Positions 1-9,215 of a stretch of DNA of 64,000 nt are shown here, piece by piece. This DNA is from Flavobacterium cheniae. Its GTDB lineage: Bacteria; Bacteroidota; Bacteroidia; Flavobacteriales; Flavobacteriaceae. The notes under the pieces were generated by a model. It saw only the letters and a program-made list of their open reading frames with translations, was not told where the DNA came from and searched no databases. How positions within the stretch are numbered: the stretch's first letter is position 1; each line of letters begins with the position of its first letter. The stretch covers positions 112,111-176,110 of the forward strand of contig NZ_SNZC01000001.1 in assembly GCF_004363695.1 (NCBI RefSeq), in the 5' to 3' direction. The position numbers were made by a program, and so were the translations under genes.

Positions 1-210
1 GGGTAACAATTTACTTGAAACTTCTCCAAAACCAATTCTAAGATTGTCTTTTTGACAATATCCTCTGATAATTACAGTATCGTTGTCGTTGATGAATTTA
101 CGCTCGGAACCATTGTTCATTTTTAATGTTTTTTGTCCGCCCCAGCTCAATTCTAACATTGAACCGAAAGAATCTTCTGTTGGTCCAGAGATTGTTCCAC
201 TTCCCAACAT
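1..210 (-). pseudogene. Duplicated 3' fragment of fumarylacetoacetase, cut by window edge
   Basis: This stretch repeats the last part of the complete fumarylacetoacetase gene at 993-2279. Positions 2-210 match 1015-1223 with about eight mismatches. Read on the minus strand the frame stays open from an ATG at 210 and matches the enzyme from its '[10 protein letters not shown]' segment on. Of the changed codons I count five synonymous (including the edge codon) and three replacements (Met to Leu, Pro to Thr, Asp to Asn). It lacks the catalytic domain, so it cannot be an active enzyme alone. Its ATG lies 17 bases after the stop of the 228-929 gene, so it might be co-transcribed. The left end lies outside the window. 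Confidence 0.85.
2..210 (+). repeat. Direct repeat copy A (fahA 3' end)
   Basis: The left copy of a ~209-bp direct repeat is about 96% identical to 1015-1223 and in the same orientation. Homology stops abruptly at 210/211, where the spacer leading into the 228-929 gene begins. The left limit is unknown because the window starts here. Confidence 0.9.
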
Positions 211-227
211 TATTTTCTTGAAACTTA

Positions 228-929
228 TTATACTAAATTAAAATTAATTGACTTGATACTTTTTTTTAATTTTTTATTTAAATCTTTTATTGTTTTTTCA
301 ATCATTTCGTTATCATTTATAAAATTCTTGTCTTTTGAAGAATATGGATATCGTTGTTCAAATTCATGAGGAAAATTACCTTCTTTTTTAACGTAATTGT
401 GAAAAAAATAATATTCCCCCTTTACAACATCTGTTTTTACTAGAATGTCATTTTTTAAAAGTTTTACAGTTGCAATTATTTGAGAGGACTTGGATTTACT
501 GAAAACTGTTATTCTTCCTTGAATTTGACCTGTGTATACATAATTTTGTTCATAGCTTTCAATTCGACTTATCAAAGTGCTTTGTTCTTCTCTTATAGCA
601 CTATTATATACATGTTCTTTTGTGTCAATTTTTTCTGGACTAATTGTTACACTATCTAAATTAATTTCTAAAGTATAATTTGAATTAATAATATCCTTTT
701 CAGAAAAAGCGAACTTCACGTTTTTTGTTTTAGATTTTGTATTCATTAAATTTTCAAGAACACTTTTTTTGATACTTTCATTTGCATTACCTGTTAATTT
801 AACAAAAACATAAATTTCTTCAAATTTATGTTTTTGTTGGAATACGTCGTAATTATCAAATTTCAATTCACCTTTAGTTACACCAAATGATAAAAAAGCT
901 AACAAGCTAAGAAAGAAAAGTTTTTTCAT
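228..929 (-). CDS. Hypothetical secreted protein, 233 aa
   Basis: I do not recognise this family. The first ~20 residues form a signal peptide ([20 protein letters not shown]) without a lipobox cysteine, so export to the periplasm or outside is likely. The rest is a soluble mixed alpha/beta protein rich in Lys, Glu, Asn and Ser, ending in a lysine-rich helix-like tail. The gene is more AT-rich than fahA beside it. It sits between the two copies of the fahA 3' end, which suggests it arrived as cargo when the repeat formed. The ATG at 929 is the only good start and directly precedes the signal peptide. Function unknown. Confidence 0.75.
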   Translation of the reverse strand: MKKLFFLSLLAFLSFGVTKGELKFDNYDVFQQKHKFEEIYVFVKLTGNANESIKKSVLENLMNTKSKTKNVKFAFSEKDIINSNYTLEINLDSVTISPEKIDTKEHVYNSAIREEQSTLISRIESYEQNYVYTGQIQGRITVFSKSKSSQIIATVKLLKNDILVKTDVVKGEYYFFHNYVKKEGNFPHEFEQRYPYSSKDKNFINDNEMIEKTIKDLNKKLKKSIKSINFNLV

Positions 930-992
930 AATTTAAAAATTTAAGAATAGTCTTTCAAAAAAAAGCAAAAACTATGCCTTAAAATTTTAAAT

Positions 993-2279
993 TTAAAATT
1001 TTAATTCCACTGCTGGTAACAATTTACTTGAAACTTCTCCAAAACCAATTCTAAGATTGTCTTTTTGACAATATCCTCTGATAATTACAGTATCGTTGTC
1101 GTTGATGAATTTACGCTCGGAACCATCGTTCATTTTTAAAGGTTTTTGTCCGCCCCAACTCAATTCTAACATCGAACCGAAAGAATCTTCTGTTGGTCCA
1201 GAAATAGTTCCACTTCCCATCATATCGCCAGAGTTTACTCTACAACCATTAATGGTATGGTGCGCTAATTGTTGCGCCATTGACCAATACATGTATTTGA
1301 AGTTGGAACGTGAAACTACAGTTTCTACTTCATTTTCGGGCTGAATCGCAACTTCTAAATTAATATCAAATGCTTTTGCGCCTTTTTGTTGTAAGTAAGG
1401 TAATGGTTCTGGTGATTGCTCAGGACCTTTTACTCTAAATGGTTCTAAAGCATCCATAGTTACAATCCAAGGTGAAATTGATGAAGCAAAGTTTTTTGCT
1501 AAGAATGGTCCAAGTGGCACATATTCCCATTTTTGAATATCACGCGCACTCCAATCGTTAAATAAAACCATTCCGAAGATGTGTTCTTCTGCTTCTTCAA
1601 CAGGAATTGGTTCTCCCATTAAATTGGCATCAGTAGTAATAAAAGCAGTTTCTAATTCAAAATCCACTAATCTCGAAGGACCAAAAACAGGAGTAGTCTC
1701 TCCGTTTGGTAACGTTTGTCCGTAAGGTCTGTGAACAGGAATACCTGATGGAACAATCGTAGAACTTCTTCCATGATAACCTACAGGAATGTGTAACCAG
1801 TTTGGTAACAAAGCATTTTCTGGATCACGGAACATTTTTCCTACGTTGGTAGCGTGTTCTTTTGAACTGTAAAAATCAGTATAATCACCAATTTGGACAG
1901 GTAAAAGCATTTCGATATCTTCTACTTTAAAGATAACAACTTCTCTATGCTCTTTGTTGTCTCTAAGAGTTGGATTATTTTCATCAAAAAGTTCTGCTAA
2001 GCGATTTCTTACCAAACGCCAGGTTTTTTTTCCGTCAGAAATAAAATCGTTTAAAGTATCTTGCATGAACATATCATCTGTAAGTTCAATACCTTCAAAA
2101 TAACCTAATTGTTGTAAAGCACCCATATCAATAGCGCAATTTCCAATCCTTGTTCCAATGGTAATTACATCCTCTTTTGTAATAAAAACTCCAAATGGAA
2201 TATTTTGAATAGGAAAATCACAATTTTCGGGCACATTAATCCAAGATTTTCTAGTTGGGTCGTTTGCTATATTTGGCAT
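993..2279 (-). CDS. fahA: Fumarylacetoacetase
   Basis: This enzyme hydrolyses 4-fumarylacetoacetate to fumarate and acetoacetate, the last step of tyrosine and homogentisate breakdown in the cytoplasm. The 428-aa length fits the family. The N-terminal SH3-like part is followed by the catalytic fold with 'DYTDFYSSKEHATNVG' near residues 131-146 (metal-binding Asp and catalytic His), 'YHGRSSTIVPSGIPVHRP' near 168, 'FNDWSARDIQKWEYVPLGPF' near 240 and 'GSGTISGP' near the C-terminus. It is transcribed alone, divergently from glyA, from a well-matched promoter. Its last 209 bp are duplicated at the left edge of the window, but this copy is intact. Confidence 0.96.
   Translation of the reverse strand: MPNIANDPTRKSWINVPENCDFPIQNIPFGVFITKEDVITIGTRIGNCAIDMGALQQLGYFEGIELTDDMFMQDTLNDFISDGKKTWRLVRNRLAELFDENNPTLRDNKEHREVVIFKVEDIEMLLPVQIGDYTDFYSSKEHATNVGKMFRDPENALLPNWLHIPVGYHGRSSTIVPSGIPVHRPYGQTLPNGETTPVFGPSRLVDFELETAFITTDANLMGEPIPVEEAEEHIFGMVLFNDWSARDIQKWEYVPLGPFLAKNFASSISPWIVTMDALEPFRVKGPEQSPEPLPYLQQKGAKAFDINLEVAIQPENEVETVVSRSNFKYMYWSMAQQLAHHTINGCRVNSGDMMGSGTISGPTEDSFGSMLELSWGGQKPLKMNDGSERKFINDNDTVIIRGYCQKDNLRIGFGEVSSKLLPAVELKF
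1015..1223 (+). repeat. Direct repeat copy B (inside fahA)
   Basis: The right copy of the ~209-bp repeat forms the C-terminal coding part of the intact fumarylacetoacetase gene. It differs from 2-210 at about eight positions. The two copies lie 1013 bp apart, start to start. Confidence 0.9.
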
Positions 2280-2316
2280 ATTTGTATTGTTAGTTTGTTG
2301 TTGAAAAATTATGAAT

Positions 2317-2346
2317 CAAATATAAAATTATCTAGCAATGTAACAA
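2317..2346 (-). promoter_or_regulatory. Promoter for fahA
   Basis: On the minus strand TTG (2346-2344) is followed by 19 bases and then TATATTTG (2324-2317). This matches the Bacteroidetes housekeeping consensus of a -33 TTG and a -7 TAnnTTTG. The fahA ATG lies 37 bases downstream. Confidence 0.65.
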
Positions 2347-2356
2347 ACCTTTTTTG

Positions 2357-2364
2357 TAATTTTG
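2357..2364 (+). promoter_or_regulatory. -7 box for glyA
   Basis: TAATTTTG fits TAnnTTTG and lies 27 bases before the glyA ATG. I see no TTG at the expected -33 distance, so the assignment rests on the -7 box alone. It lies close to, and diverges from, the fahA promoter. Confidence 0.45.
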
Positions 2365-2391
2365 ACCTAATTTTAACGAATATTTATTGCA

Positions 2392-3666
2392 ATGCAACGC
2401 GACGAACAAATTTTTGACCTAATTCTTGATGAACAAGACAGACAAATTCACGGAATTGAATTAATTGCTTCTGAAAACTTTGTAAGCGACCAAGTAATGG
2501 AAGCTGCAGGTTCATGTTTAACCAACAAATATGCTGAAGGATATCCTGGTAAAAGATATTACGGAGGATGTGAAGTAGTAGATATTGTAGAACAAATTGC
2601 AATTGACAGAGCAAAAGCTTTGTTTGGTGCGGAATATGTAAACGTACAACCTCACTCAGGTTCACAGGCGAATACAGCTGTTTTTGCTGCTTGTTTGAAA
2701 CCAGGTGATACTATTTTAGGATTTGATTTATCTCACGGAGGTCACTTAACACATGGTTCTCCAGTTAATTTTTCTGGAAAATTATACAATCCTGTGTTTT
2801 ATGGAGTAGAAGAGGAGACAGGAGTATTGAATTATGATAAAATTCAAGAAATTGCAACAGCAAACAAACCAAAAATGATTATTGCTGGAGCTTCGGCCTA
2901 TTCTCGTGATATGGATTTTAAACGTTTCAGAGAAATTGCGGATAGCGTTGGTGCTTTATTATTAGCGGATATATCACATCCTGCAGGATTAATTGCTAAA
3001 GGATTATTGAATGATCCAGTTCCTCATTGTCATATTATAACAACAACAACTCATAAGACTTTAAGAGGTCCTAGAGGAGGAATGATAATGATGGGGAAAG
3101 ATTTCGAAAACCCATGGGGACTAACTACTCCAAAAGGGGATATCAGAATGATGTCTCACGTTTTAGACATGTCAGTTTTCCCTGGTAATCAAGGTGGACC
3201 TTTGATGCATATTATTGCAGCTAAAGCAGTTGCTTTTGGAGAATGTTTAACTGATGAGTTTTTCCGTTATGCTATGCAAGTGAAGAAAAATGCACAAGCA
3301 ATGGCAGAAGCGTTCAATAAGAGAGGTTACAAATTAATTTCAGGTGGTACTGATAATCACATGATGTTAATTGATTTAAGAAACAAAGGGATTTCAGGTA
3401 AAGATGCGGAAAATGCATTGGTAAAAGCTGAAATTACAGTAAATAAAAACATGGTGCCATTTGATGATAAATCACCATTTGTTACTTCTGGTATTCGTGT
3501 GGGAACTCCAGCCATCACAACACGTGGTTTAGTGGAAGAAGATATGGAAACGGTTGTAGCTTTAATCGACAAAGTATTAATGAATCATACTGACGAAGCG
3601 GTTTTAGAACAAGTAGCGGAAGAAGTAAATGATTTAATGAGCGAAAGAGCAATGTTTGTATTTTAA
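2392..3666 (+). CDS. glyA: Serine hydroxymethyltransferase
   Basis: This PLP enzyme interconverts serine and glycine while charging tetrahydrofolate with a one-carbon unit, feeding purine, thymidylate and methionine synthesis. The 424-aa length is normal. '[11 protein letters not shown]' near residue 86 binds the cofactor phosphate, and '[14 protein letters not shown]' holds the Schiff-base lysine near residue 222. '[10 protein letters not shown]' near the N-terminus is typical of the family. The ATG at 2392 gives the usual N-terminus. The gene is monocistronic, ends at a strong hairpin, and is divergent from fahA. Confidence 0.97.
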   Translation: MQRDEQIFDLILDEQDRQIHGIELIASENFVSDQVMEAAGSCLTNKYAEGYPGKRYYGGCEVVDIVEQIAIDRAKALFGAEYVNVQPHSGSQANTAVFAACLKPGDTILGFDLSHGGHLTHGSPVNFSGKLYNPVFYGVEEETGVLNYDKIQEIATANKPKMIIAGASAYSRDMDFKRFREIADSVGALLLADISHPAGLIAKGLLNDPVPHCHIITTTTHKTLRGPRGGMIMMGKDFENPWGLTTPKGDIRMMSHVLDMSVFPGNQGGPLMHIIAAKAVAFGECLTDEFFRYAMQVKKNAQAMAEAFNKRGYKLISGGTDNHMMLIDLRNKGISGKDAENALVKAEITVNKNMVPFDDKSPFVTSGIRVGTPAITTRGLVEEDMETVVALIDKVLMNHTDEAVLEQVAEEVNDLMSERAMFVF

Positions 3667-3684
3667 TCAAACATTATCCAATAA

Positions 3685-3715
3685 AAAAACTCCTGACTAA
3701 TTATCAGGAGTTTTT
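3685..3715. terminator. Bidirectional terminator between glyA and M28 peptidase gene
   Basis: Arms AAAAACTCCTGA (3685-3696) and TCAGGAGTTTTT (3704-3715) enclose a 7-base loop. A-tract and T-tract flank the stem, so it can stop glyA on the plus strand and the peptidase gene on the minus strand. Confidence 0.85.
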
Positions 3716-3734
3716 GTTTTTATAAAGTTCGGAT

Positions 3735-4757
3735 TTATTTTCCGTCTCTGTCTACTTTTATTCTTTCAGGTCGATTGGCTAATTCCCAAGCTAAAGCAAA
3801 GGCTAATTGTGCGCGTTTTGCTAAAGCATCGTATTCAATTTTATCTGGAGTATCACTTGGTAAGTGATAATCTGCGTGGATTCCGTTAAAGAAGAAAATT
3901 GAAGGAATTCCTTTTTTAGCAAAGTTGTAGTGGTCAGAACGGTAGTAAATTCTTTCAGGATCGTTTCTATCGTTGTATTTATAATCAAAATCTAATTTTG
4001 TGTATTTTGCATTTACTTCTTCGTTAATTGTATGTAATTCACTACTCAATCTATCTGAACCAATTACATAAATATAATTATTAGTAGCTGGGTGAAGCGT
4101 ATCTCTTCTTCCAATCATATCAATATTGATATCAGCAACCGTATTTGCTAATGGGAATAAGGGATTTTCTGAATAATATCTTGAACCATGTAAACCATGT
4201 TCTTCACCAGTTACGTGTAAAAATAAGATAGAACGTTTTGGTCCATGTCCTTTTTTCTGAGCTTCTTTGAATGCTTGAGCAATTTCTAATAAAGCCACAG
4301 TACCAGAACCGTCATCATCAGCTCCATTATATATTTCACCATTTTTCATTCCAACGTGGTCGTAATGAGCGGAAATGACTAAAATTTCATCTGGTTTTTC
4401 GGAGCCTTTAATAAATGCCCAAATGTTTTCAGAATCATTCAATTTTGGAGCAAATCCTCTTTTCATGAATTCAGAAGGCACTTTTTGATAAAAATCAGTT
4501 GCTCCTGGAGGAAAACTGATTCCCATTTTTTTGTATTCGCTAATCAAATACTCACCTGCTTTTTTTTGTCCAGGTTCTCCAGTATTTCTGCCTTGCATTT
4601 CATCACCAGCAACTATATATAGATGCTTGCTTAGTTCTTCAGCTTTAATTGTAGTAATATAAGTACCTGCATCTGCTGGCGTTTGTGTCTTTTGTGCAGA
4701 GGAACAACTTGTTAGTAACAAAGTTAGAACAGCACTTGAAAACAATATTTTTTTCAT
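3735..4757 (-). CDS. M28 family metallopeptidase, lipoprotein
   Basis: This is a zinc-dependent aminopeptidase of the M28 family, probably anchored in the envelope by lipid. The signal peptide ends in lipobox LLTSC near residue 18. Metal-site motifs appear in order: 'SAHYDHVG' near 130 (His), 'GADDDGSGT' near 145 (bridging Asp), 'TGEEHG' near 183 (catalytic and ligand Glu), an Asp within 'NIDMIGRRD' near 215, and a late His within 'HADYHLPSDTP' near 300. The 340-aa length is normal for the catalytic domain alone. It probably releases N-terminal amino acids from peptides; the substrate cannot be read from the sequence. It stands alone between two hairpins. Confidence 0.9.
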   Translation of the reverse strand: MKKILFSSAVLTLLLTSCSSAQKTQTPADAGTYITTIKAEELSKHLYIVAGDEMQGRNTGEPGQKKAGEYLISEYKKMGISFPPGATDFYQKVPSEFMKRGFAPKLNDSENIWAFIKGSEKPDEILVISAHYDHVGMKNGEIYNGADDDGSGTVALLEIAQAFKEAQKKGHGPKRSILFLHVTGEEHGLHGSRYYSENPLFPLANTVADINIDMIGRRDTLHPATNNYIYVIGSDRLSSELHTINEEVNAKYTKLDFDYKYNDRNDPERIYYRSDHYNFAKKGIPSIFFFNGIHADYHLPSDTPDKIEYDALAKRAQLAFALAWELANRPERIKVDRDGK

Positions 4758-4866
4758 AGTTTTAGTTTGGTATTTTTTAATGTTTCAGAACAAATATAAA
4801 AGGTTAGTAGCTAAAGTTAATTTTTTATTACAATCAATTCATAATTTTAACATTTTATGAAATAAA

Positions 4867-4900
4867 AAATCCCAAATTCAATAATATGGATTTGGGATTT
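4867..4900 (-). terminator. Terminator after the flotillin gene
   Basis: Arms AAATCCCAAAT (4867-4877) and ATTTGGGATTT (4890-4900) form a hairpin. On the minus strand a T-rich tract follows, just after the flotillin stop codon at 4921. Confidence 0.75.
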
Positions 4901-4920
4901 AAAATTTATTCGTAATAAAA

Positions 4921-6441
4921 TTATTTCACTTCTTCAGTTGGTGTAATTTCAGTTGAATTTGAAGTATCTTTTGGCATATCTTCACCTTTTAAATACGTTG
5001 GTAAATTTAAACCAGCCATATTGAATAAGTCATTTAAAGGCGGAACCGTTTTCATCATTCCAGAAACGAAATTCGCTGTTGAGCCGTTTCCATCTGTATT
5101 ATTTCCAGAATCCCAAACAGTGATTTTGTCAATTTTGATGTTTTTAACTGCTTCAACCTGAGTTTTAACTAATTCAGGTAATTTCTCAATTAATAACAAT
5201 TGGAACGCTTTTGTTGGGTCACCACCAGCAGCGCTAACTACTTCTTTATAACCTTCCGCTTGTTTAGTTAAAATTTCATATAAACCTTTTGCTTCTGCTT
5301 CCATTTTTGCGAAGATTGCATCTGCTTCCCCTTTTGCTAATTCTCTTGTTTTTTCCGCTTCTGCTTGTGCATCAATGATTGCCTTTTGTTTTGCAATTTC
5401 TGCTGGAATTACAATATTCGCATTTTGAGTAGCACGTTCTCTATCAGCACGAGCAGATTCTGCTTTTTGTTCTGCCAAATAAGATTCTTCTAAAGCTTTT
5501 GCACTTTGAACTTTTTCAGATGCTAACGCAATACGTAAAGCTTCTGCTTCTTTTTCACGTCTAGCTGCTTCTGATTGTGCAATAGCGATTTTAGCCTCAT
5601 TTTCTCCTTGAACCGCAATCGCATTAGCTTCAGAAGTAGCAACACGAGTATCTCTTTGTGCTTCTGCTTTTCCGATGCTTTCATCTTTAAAAGCAGCCGC
5701 AATACTTACTTCTCTATCTTTATTGGTAATCGCAATTTTAACATCACGATCTCTGTGAGTTTCCGCAATTTGAACGTCTTTTTCACGATCTGCCATTGCT
5801 TTTCCAGTTTCTCCAATTTTCTCTTGTTCAGCAACCGAAATTTTAGCTTCGTTAATCGCTTTTGCTGCAGCTTCTTTTCCTAAAGCTTCGATGTAGCCTG
5901 ATTCGTCCTTGATATCGGTAACGTTAACGTTGATTAATTTTAAACCAATTTTCTTTAATTCAGAATCTACGTTTTTAGAAATGTTATCTAAGAATTTATC
6001 TCTATCCGAGTTGATTTCTTCAATCGTCATCGTTGCGATAACCAAACGTAATTGTCCGAATAAAATATCTTTCGCCAATTCCTGAATTTGCTCAGGTGCC
6101 AAACCTAATAAACGTTCAGCAGCTGTATTCATACTGTCTGTTTCCGTTGAAATTGCAATGGTAAAGCGACACGGAACATCTACACGAATATTTTGTCTTG
6201 AAAGCGCATTGGTTAAATTAGCTTCAATAGAAATTGGTTTTAAATCTAAAAATGAATAATCCTGAATTACTGGCCAAATAAAAGCCCCACCACCGTGAAC
6301 ACACTTTGCAGATGTACCACCAGTTTTTCCATAAATAACTAAAATTTTGTCTGAAGGACATCTTTTGTATCGTGAAATCAAAGTCACGAAAGTAACGAAT
6401 AGCACAAAAGCGGCTACAACAATAATGATAATTTGTGTCAT
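4921..6441 (-). CDS. Flotillin-like SPFH-domain membrane scaffold
   Basis: This is a flotillin (YqiK/FloT type), a membrane-anchored oligomeric scaffold linked in other bacteria to ordered membrane domains. A single hydrophobic segment lies at residues 3-23. The SPFH domain follows to about 200. A long Ala/Glu-rich coiled coil (about 200-400) carries the 'EAEAEKTRELAKGEADAIFA' type of repeat. The C-terminus is polar and acidic. The 506-aa length suits the family. Its partner, an NfeD-like protein, starts 12 bases upstream in the same operon, the usual arrangement. No enzymatic role is expected. Confidence 0.9.
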   Translation of the reverse strand: MTQIIIIVVAAFVLFVTFVTLISRYKRCPSDKILVIYGKTGGTSAKCVHGGGAFIWPVIQDYSFLDLKPISIEANLTNALSRQNIRVDVPCRFTIAISTETDSMNTAAERLLGLAPEQIQELAKDILFGQLRLVIATMTIEEINSDRDKFLDNISKNVDSELKKIGLKLINVNVTDIKDESGYIEALGKEAAAKAINEAKISVAEQEKIGETGKAMADREKDVQIAETHRDRDVKIAITNKDREVSIAAAFKDESIGKAEAQRDTRVATSEANAIAVQGENEAKIAIAQSEAARREKEAEALRIALASEKVQSAKALEESYLAEQKAESARADRERATQNANIVIPAEIAKQKAIIDAQAEAEKTRELAKGEADAIFAKMEAEAKGLYEILTKQAEGYKEVVSAAGGDPTKAFQLLLIEKLPELVKTQVEAVKNIKIDKITVWDSGNNTDGNGSTANFVSGMMKTVPPLNDLFNMAGLNLPTYLKGEDMPKDTSNSTEITPTEEVK

Positions 6442-6453
6442 ATAAATAAAGGA

Positions 6454-7011
6454 TTAGATTTTTTCTACGATAACTAAATTGTGCTCCACAGCTACAACTT
6501 TTACAGCGCTTCCTGAAGTTAATTTTTCAGATGAATTGGTAATGGCATCCAATTCATGAAACGAACCATTAACACTGATTTGAATTTTGCCTTTTCCTGT
6601 TTTAGCTTCAGGAATTGTTAAGTAAACTTCAGCTGTTTTATTGATGGTGTTTTCGATTTTAAAGCTATTATCTTCCGAAAGTTTTAAAATTTGTTTGATT
6701 AAGAAGAAGAAAACACCCACAAAAAGCAATCCTACTAAAACTGAAATTCCAATCAAAATCGTTTTGTTTTCAACAGATTGATAAAACGAAATTCCGGTCC
6801 AACTAAATCCTAACAAAAAGTTGATTAAGTTGCGCAATGTAAATAATTCAAAAGGCATATCTCCATCACCATCATGTGTATCGGCATCGGTTTCCGAACC
6901 ACTTAATCCAATGAAAGTGGAAATGGTTTGCAATAAAAAAAAGATACTCACAGGTAACGCAATGTACCAAAAAGCCTTGAGTAGTGGCTCATAATGTTCA
7001 AGAAAGTTCAT
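6454..7011 (-). CDS. NfeD-like membrane protein (flotillin partner)
   Basis: This 185-aa membrane protein resembles the short, protease-less NfeD proteins (YuaF type) found with flotillins. Hydrophobic segments lie near residues 12-34, 60-80 and 86-108, with an acidic loop 'DADTHDGDGD' between the first two. The C-terminal ~65 residues have the beta-rich OB-fold pattern, including 'AVKVVAVEHNLVIVEKI' at the very end. It lies 12 bases upstream of the flotillin gene, so the two are probably co-translated and act together in membrane organisation. Family assignment rests on topology and context as much as on motifs. Confidence 0.78.
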   Translation of the reverse strand: MNFLEHYEPLLKAFWYIALPVSIFFLLQTISTFIGLSGSETDADTHDGDGDMPFELFTLRNLINFLLGFSWTGISFYQSVENKTILIGISVLVGLLFVGVFFFLIKQILKLSEDNSFKIENTINKTAEVYLTIPEAKTGKGKIQISVNGSFHELDAITNSSEKLTSGSAVKVVAVEHNLVIVEKI

Positions 7012-7094
7012 AGTTGTCAGTTAGTTTTGTAATTATACGATTACTTTTACAAAAAGTTACAATTTACAAAAAAATACTATGAACTTTCCTAAAG

Positions 7095-7856
7095 TTATTT
7101 GATTTTATTGACAAATTTAAAAATTTCAGAAATCGGATTTTCTTTTAAAAATTTAATAAAAGCACTTCCAATAATCGCTCCTTTTTGATATTGTGTAGCT
7201 TGTTGAAATGTTTCTTCATCTTTAATTCCAAAACCAACAATTTGGGGATTTTTCAGTTTTAAATCTGATATTCGTTTGAAATAGTCCATTTGTTCTGAAC
7301 CAAATCCTGATTGACTTCCCGTAACTGCAGCCGAACTCACCATATAGATAAAACTATCAGAAATAGCATCAATTTGTTGGATACGTTCAACTGAAGTTTG
7401 TGGCGAAATCAAAAAGATGTTTTTTAAATTATATTTTTCGAAAATAGCTTTGTACTCGGTTTCGTAAACGAATAAAGGTAAATCGGGTATTATTAATCCA
7501 TCAATTCCAACTTCAGCACATTTTTGACAAAATTTCTCCATTCCAAATTGCATCATCGGATTGAAATATCCCATTATGATTAAAGGAATTTGAACCGATT
7601 CTCGTATGTCCTTTAATTGTTCAAATAGGAGCGATGTCGTCATTCCGTTTTCAATAGCAATAGTAGAACTTTCTTGAATGGTAGGTCCATCTGCTAATGG
7701 GTCAGAAAAAGGTAAACCAATTTCAATCATATCAACACCGTTTTTTTCCAATTCTTGAATGATGGAAACAGTGTCATTTATTTTTGGAAATGCTGCAGTG
7801 AAATATATGGAAAGCAGTTTTTTATCTTCTTGTAATTTTTGGTTGATTCTGTTCAT
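7095..7856 (-). CDS. trpA: Tryptophan synthase alpha subunit
   Basis: TrpA cleaves indole-3-glycerol phosphate to indole and glyceraldehyde 3-phosphate and passes indole through a tunnel to TrpB. The 253-aa TIM barrel shows 'MIEIGLPFSDPLADGP' near residue 43, holding the catalytic Glu and Asp. 'FIYMVSSAAVTGSQSG' near 167 is the phosphate-binding region. It is the last gene of trpEGDCFBA. A 165-bp repeat-filled gap, unusually long for this operon, separates it from trpB, so it may have a separate mRNA end or reduced expression. I find no clear terminator behind it. Confidence 0.95.
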   Translation of the reverse strand: MNRINQKLQEDKKLLSIYFTAAFPKINDTVSIIQELEKNGVDMIEIGLPFSDPLADGPTIQESSTIAIENGMTTSLLFEQLKDIRESVQIPLIIMGYFNPMMQFGMEKFCQKCAEVGIDGLIIPDLPLFVYETEYKAIFEKYNLKNIFLISPQTSVERIQQIDAISDSFIYMVSSAAVTGSQSGFGSEQMDYFKRISDLKLKNPQIVGFGIKDEETFQQATQYQKGAIIGSAFIKFLKENPISEIFKFVNKIK

Positions 7857-7870
7857 GATTTTTGGTTTTA

Positions 7871-8030
7871 ACGCAAAGACGCAAAGTTTTTCGCAAAGTG
7901 CGCAATGATTTTATTAAACATATAAGTCATATAAGTTGATATGCTAATTTTTTATAAAGTTTCTAAAAGTTCATGTAAGTTTTTAGCTAATCACTTTTCA
8001 CTAATTACTATTCACTAATTATTATTCACT
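7871..8030. repeat. Composite intergenic repeat, complete-looking copy
   Basis: The trpA-trpB gap consists of short repeat modules: ACGCAAAGACGCAAAG (7871-7886), a second CGCAAAG unit, AAACATATAAGTCATATAAG near 7917, and repeated 'TTCACTAATTA' units up to the trpB stop codon. The same modules occur in the opposite orientation at 37391-37500, where the CGCAAAG part is separated from the rest by a small gene. The trpB stop and last codons lie inside the repeat. Confidence 0.75.
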
Positions 8031-9215
8031 AAATTTAAAATAATCAATATAAGTATTCAAATCTTTATCACCTCTTCCGGATAGGTTAATAATCACAATA
8101 TCATTAGGTTGGAACTGTTTTTTATCCAAAACTGAAAAAGCATGAGCCGTTTCAATTGCAGGAATAATGCCTTCTGTTTTTGAGATTTCTAATCCTGATT
8201 GCATGGCTTCGGAATCAGTTATAGCGATAAATTCCGCTCTTTTGGTATCGTGTAAATGTGCATGAAGTGGTCCTACACCAGGGTAATCCAATCCTGCTGA
8301 AATAGAGTAGGGCTCTTTGATTTGTCCGTCTTCGGTTTGCATTAATAAGGTTTTACTTCCGTGAATAATTCCGATTTTACCCAAAACAGAAGTCGCAGCA
8401 CTTTCACCAGAATCAACGCCATGTCCAGCCGCTTCAACAGCAATTAATTTTACTGATTCTTTATCTAAAAATTCGTAAAAAGCTCCAGCAGCATTGCTTC
8501 CGCCACCTACACAAGCAATTACGTAATCTGGGTTTTCTTTGCCTTCTTGTGTTAGAAGTTGGGATTTAATTTCTTTAGAAATCACACTTTGAAAACGTGC
8601 CACCATATCGGGATAAGGATGAGGTCCAACCACAGAACCAATGATATAAAATGTATCAATCGGATTGTTAATCCAATCACGAATGGCTTCATTAGTAGCA
8701 TCTTTCAAAGTTTTCGAACCAGAAGTTGCTGGTCGAACTTCTGCTCCCAACATTTTCATTCGAGCTACATTTGGCGCTTGTCTTTTGATATCGACTTCCC
8801 CCATATATACGATACATTCTAATCCCATTAAAGCACAAACCGTTGCTGTTGCTACACCGTGTTGACCTGCGCCAGTTTCAGCAATGATTCGGTTTTTCCC
8901 TAAACGCTTGGCGACTAAAATTTGTCCGATTGTATTATTGATTTTGTGTGCTCCTGTGTGACACAAATCTTCTCGCTTCAAGTAGATTTTGGTGTTGTAT
9001 TTTTCGGATAACCGTTTGGCAAAATATAATGGCGTTGGACGACCTACAAATTGTTGTAATAAGTCGTTAAACTCTTCTTGAAAAGAAGGTTCAGCCATTA
9101 TTTTTAAGTAGTTTTCTTTTAATTCTTCCACATTTGGGTATAACATTTCAGGAATGAAAGCTCCTCCAAATTGGCCATAAAATCCGTTTTCATCAACATT
9201 ATATTTCGTTTTCAT
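8022..9215 (-). CDS. trpB: Tryptophan synthase beta subunit
   Basis: TrpB condenses indole with serine to tryptophan using PLP. '[13 protein letters not shown]' holds the Schiff-base lysine at residue 91, and '[10 protein letters not shown]' follows near 113. 'GGGSNAAG' near 236 binds the cofactor phosphate. The 397-aa length is standard, and the N-terminus '[12 protein letters not shown]' is typical, supporting the ATG at 9215. Its start overlaps the end of trpF by 17 bases, implying translational coupling. The last residues (FSE) are encoded within the intergenic repeat. Confidence 0.97.
   Translation of the reverse strand: MKTKYNVDENGFYGQFGGAFIPEMLYPNVEELKENYLKIMAEPSFQEEFNDLLQQFVGRPTPLYFAKRLSEKYNTKIYLKREDLCHTGAHKINNTIGQILVAKRLGKNRIIAETGAGQHGVATATVCALMGLECIVYMGEVDIKRQAPNVARMKMLGAEVRPATSGSKTLKDATNEAIRDWINNPIDTFYIIGSVVGPHPYPDMVARFQSVISKEIKSQLLTQEGKENPDYVIACVGGGSNAAGAFYEFLDKESVKLIAVEAAGHGVDSGESAATSVLGKIGIIHGSKTLLMQTEDGQIKEPYSISAGLDYPGVGPLHAHLHDTKRAEFIAITDSEAMQSGLEISKTEGIIPAIETAHAFSVLDKKQFQPNDIVIINLSGRGDKDLNTYIDYFKFSE

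Noticed and set aside
2280..2391. Glycine riboswitch or similar RNA ahead of glyA
   Set aside because: The gap is only 112 bases, AT-rich, filled by two divergent promoters, and shows no GC-rich paired elements.
7871..8030. CRISPR-like array from the repeated TTCACTAATTA and CGCAAAG units
   Set aside because: Units are short, irregular and directly adjacent without unique spacers, and no cas genes are present.
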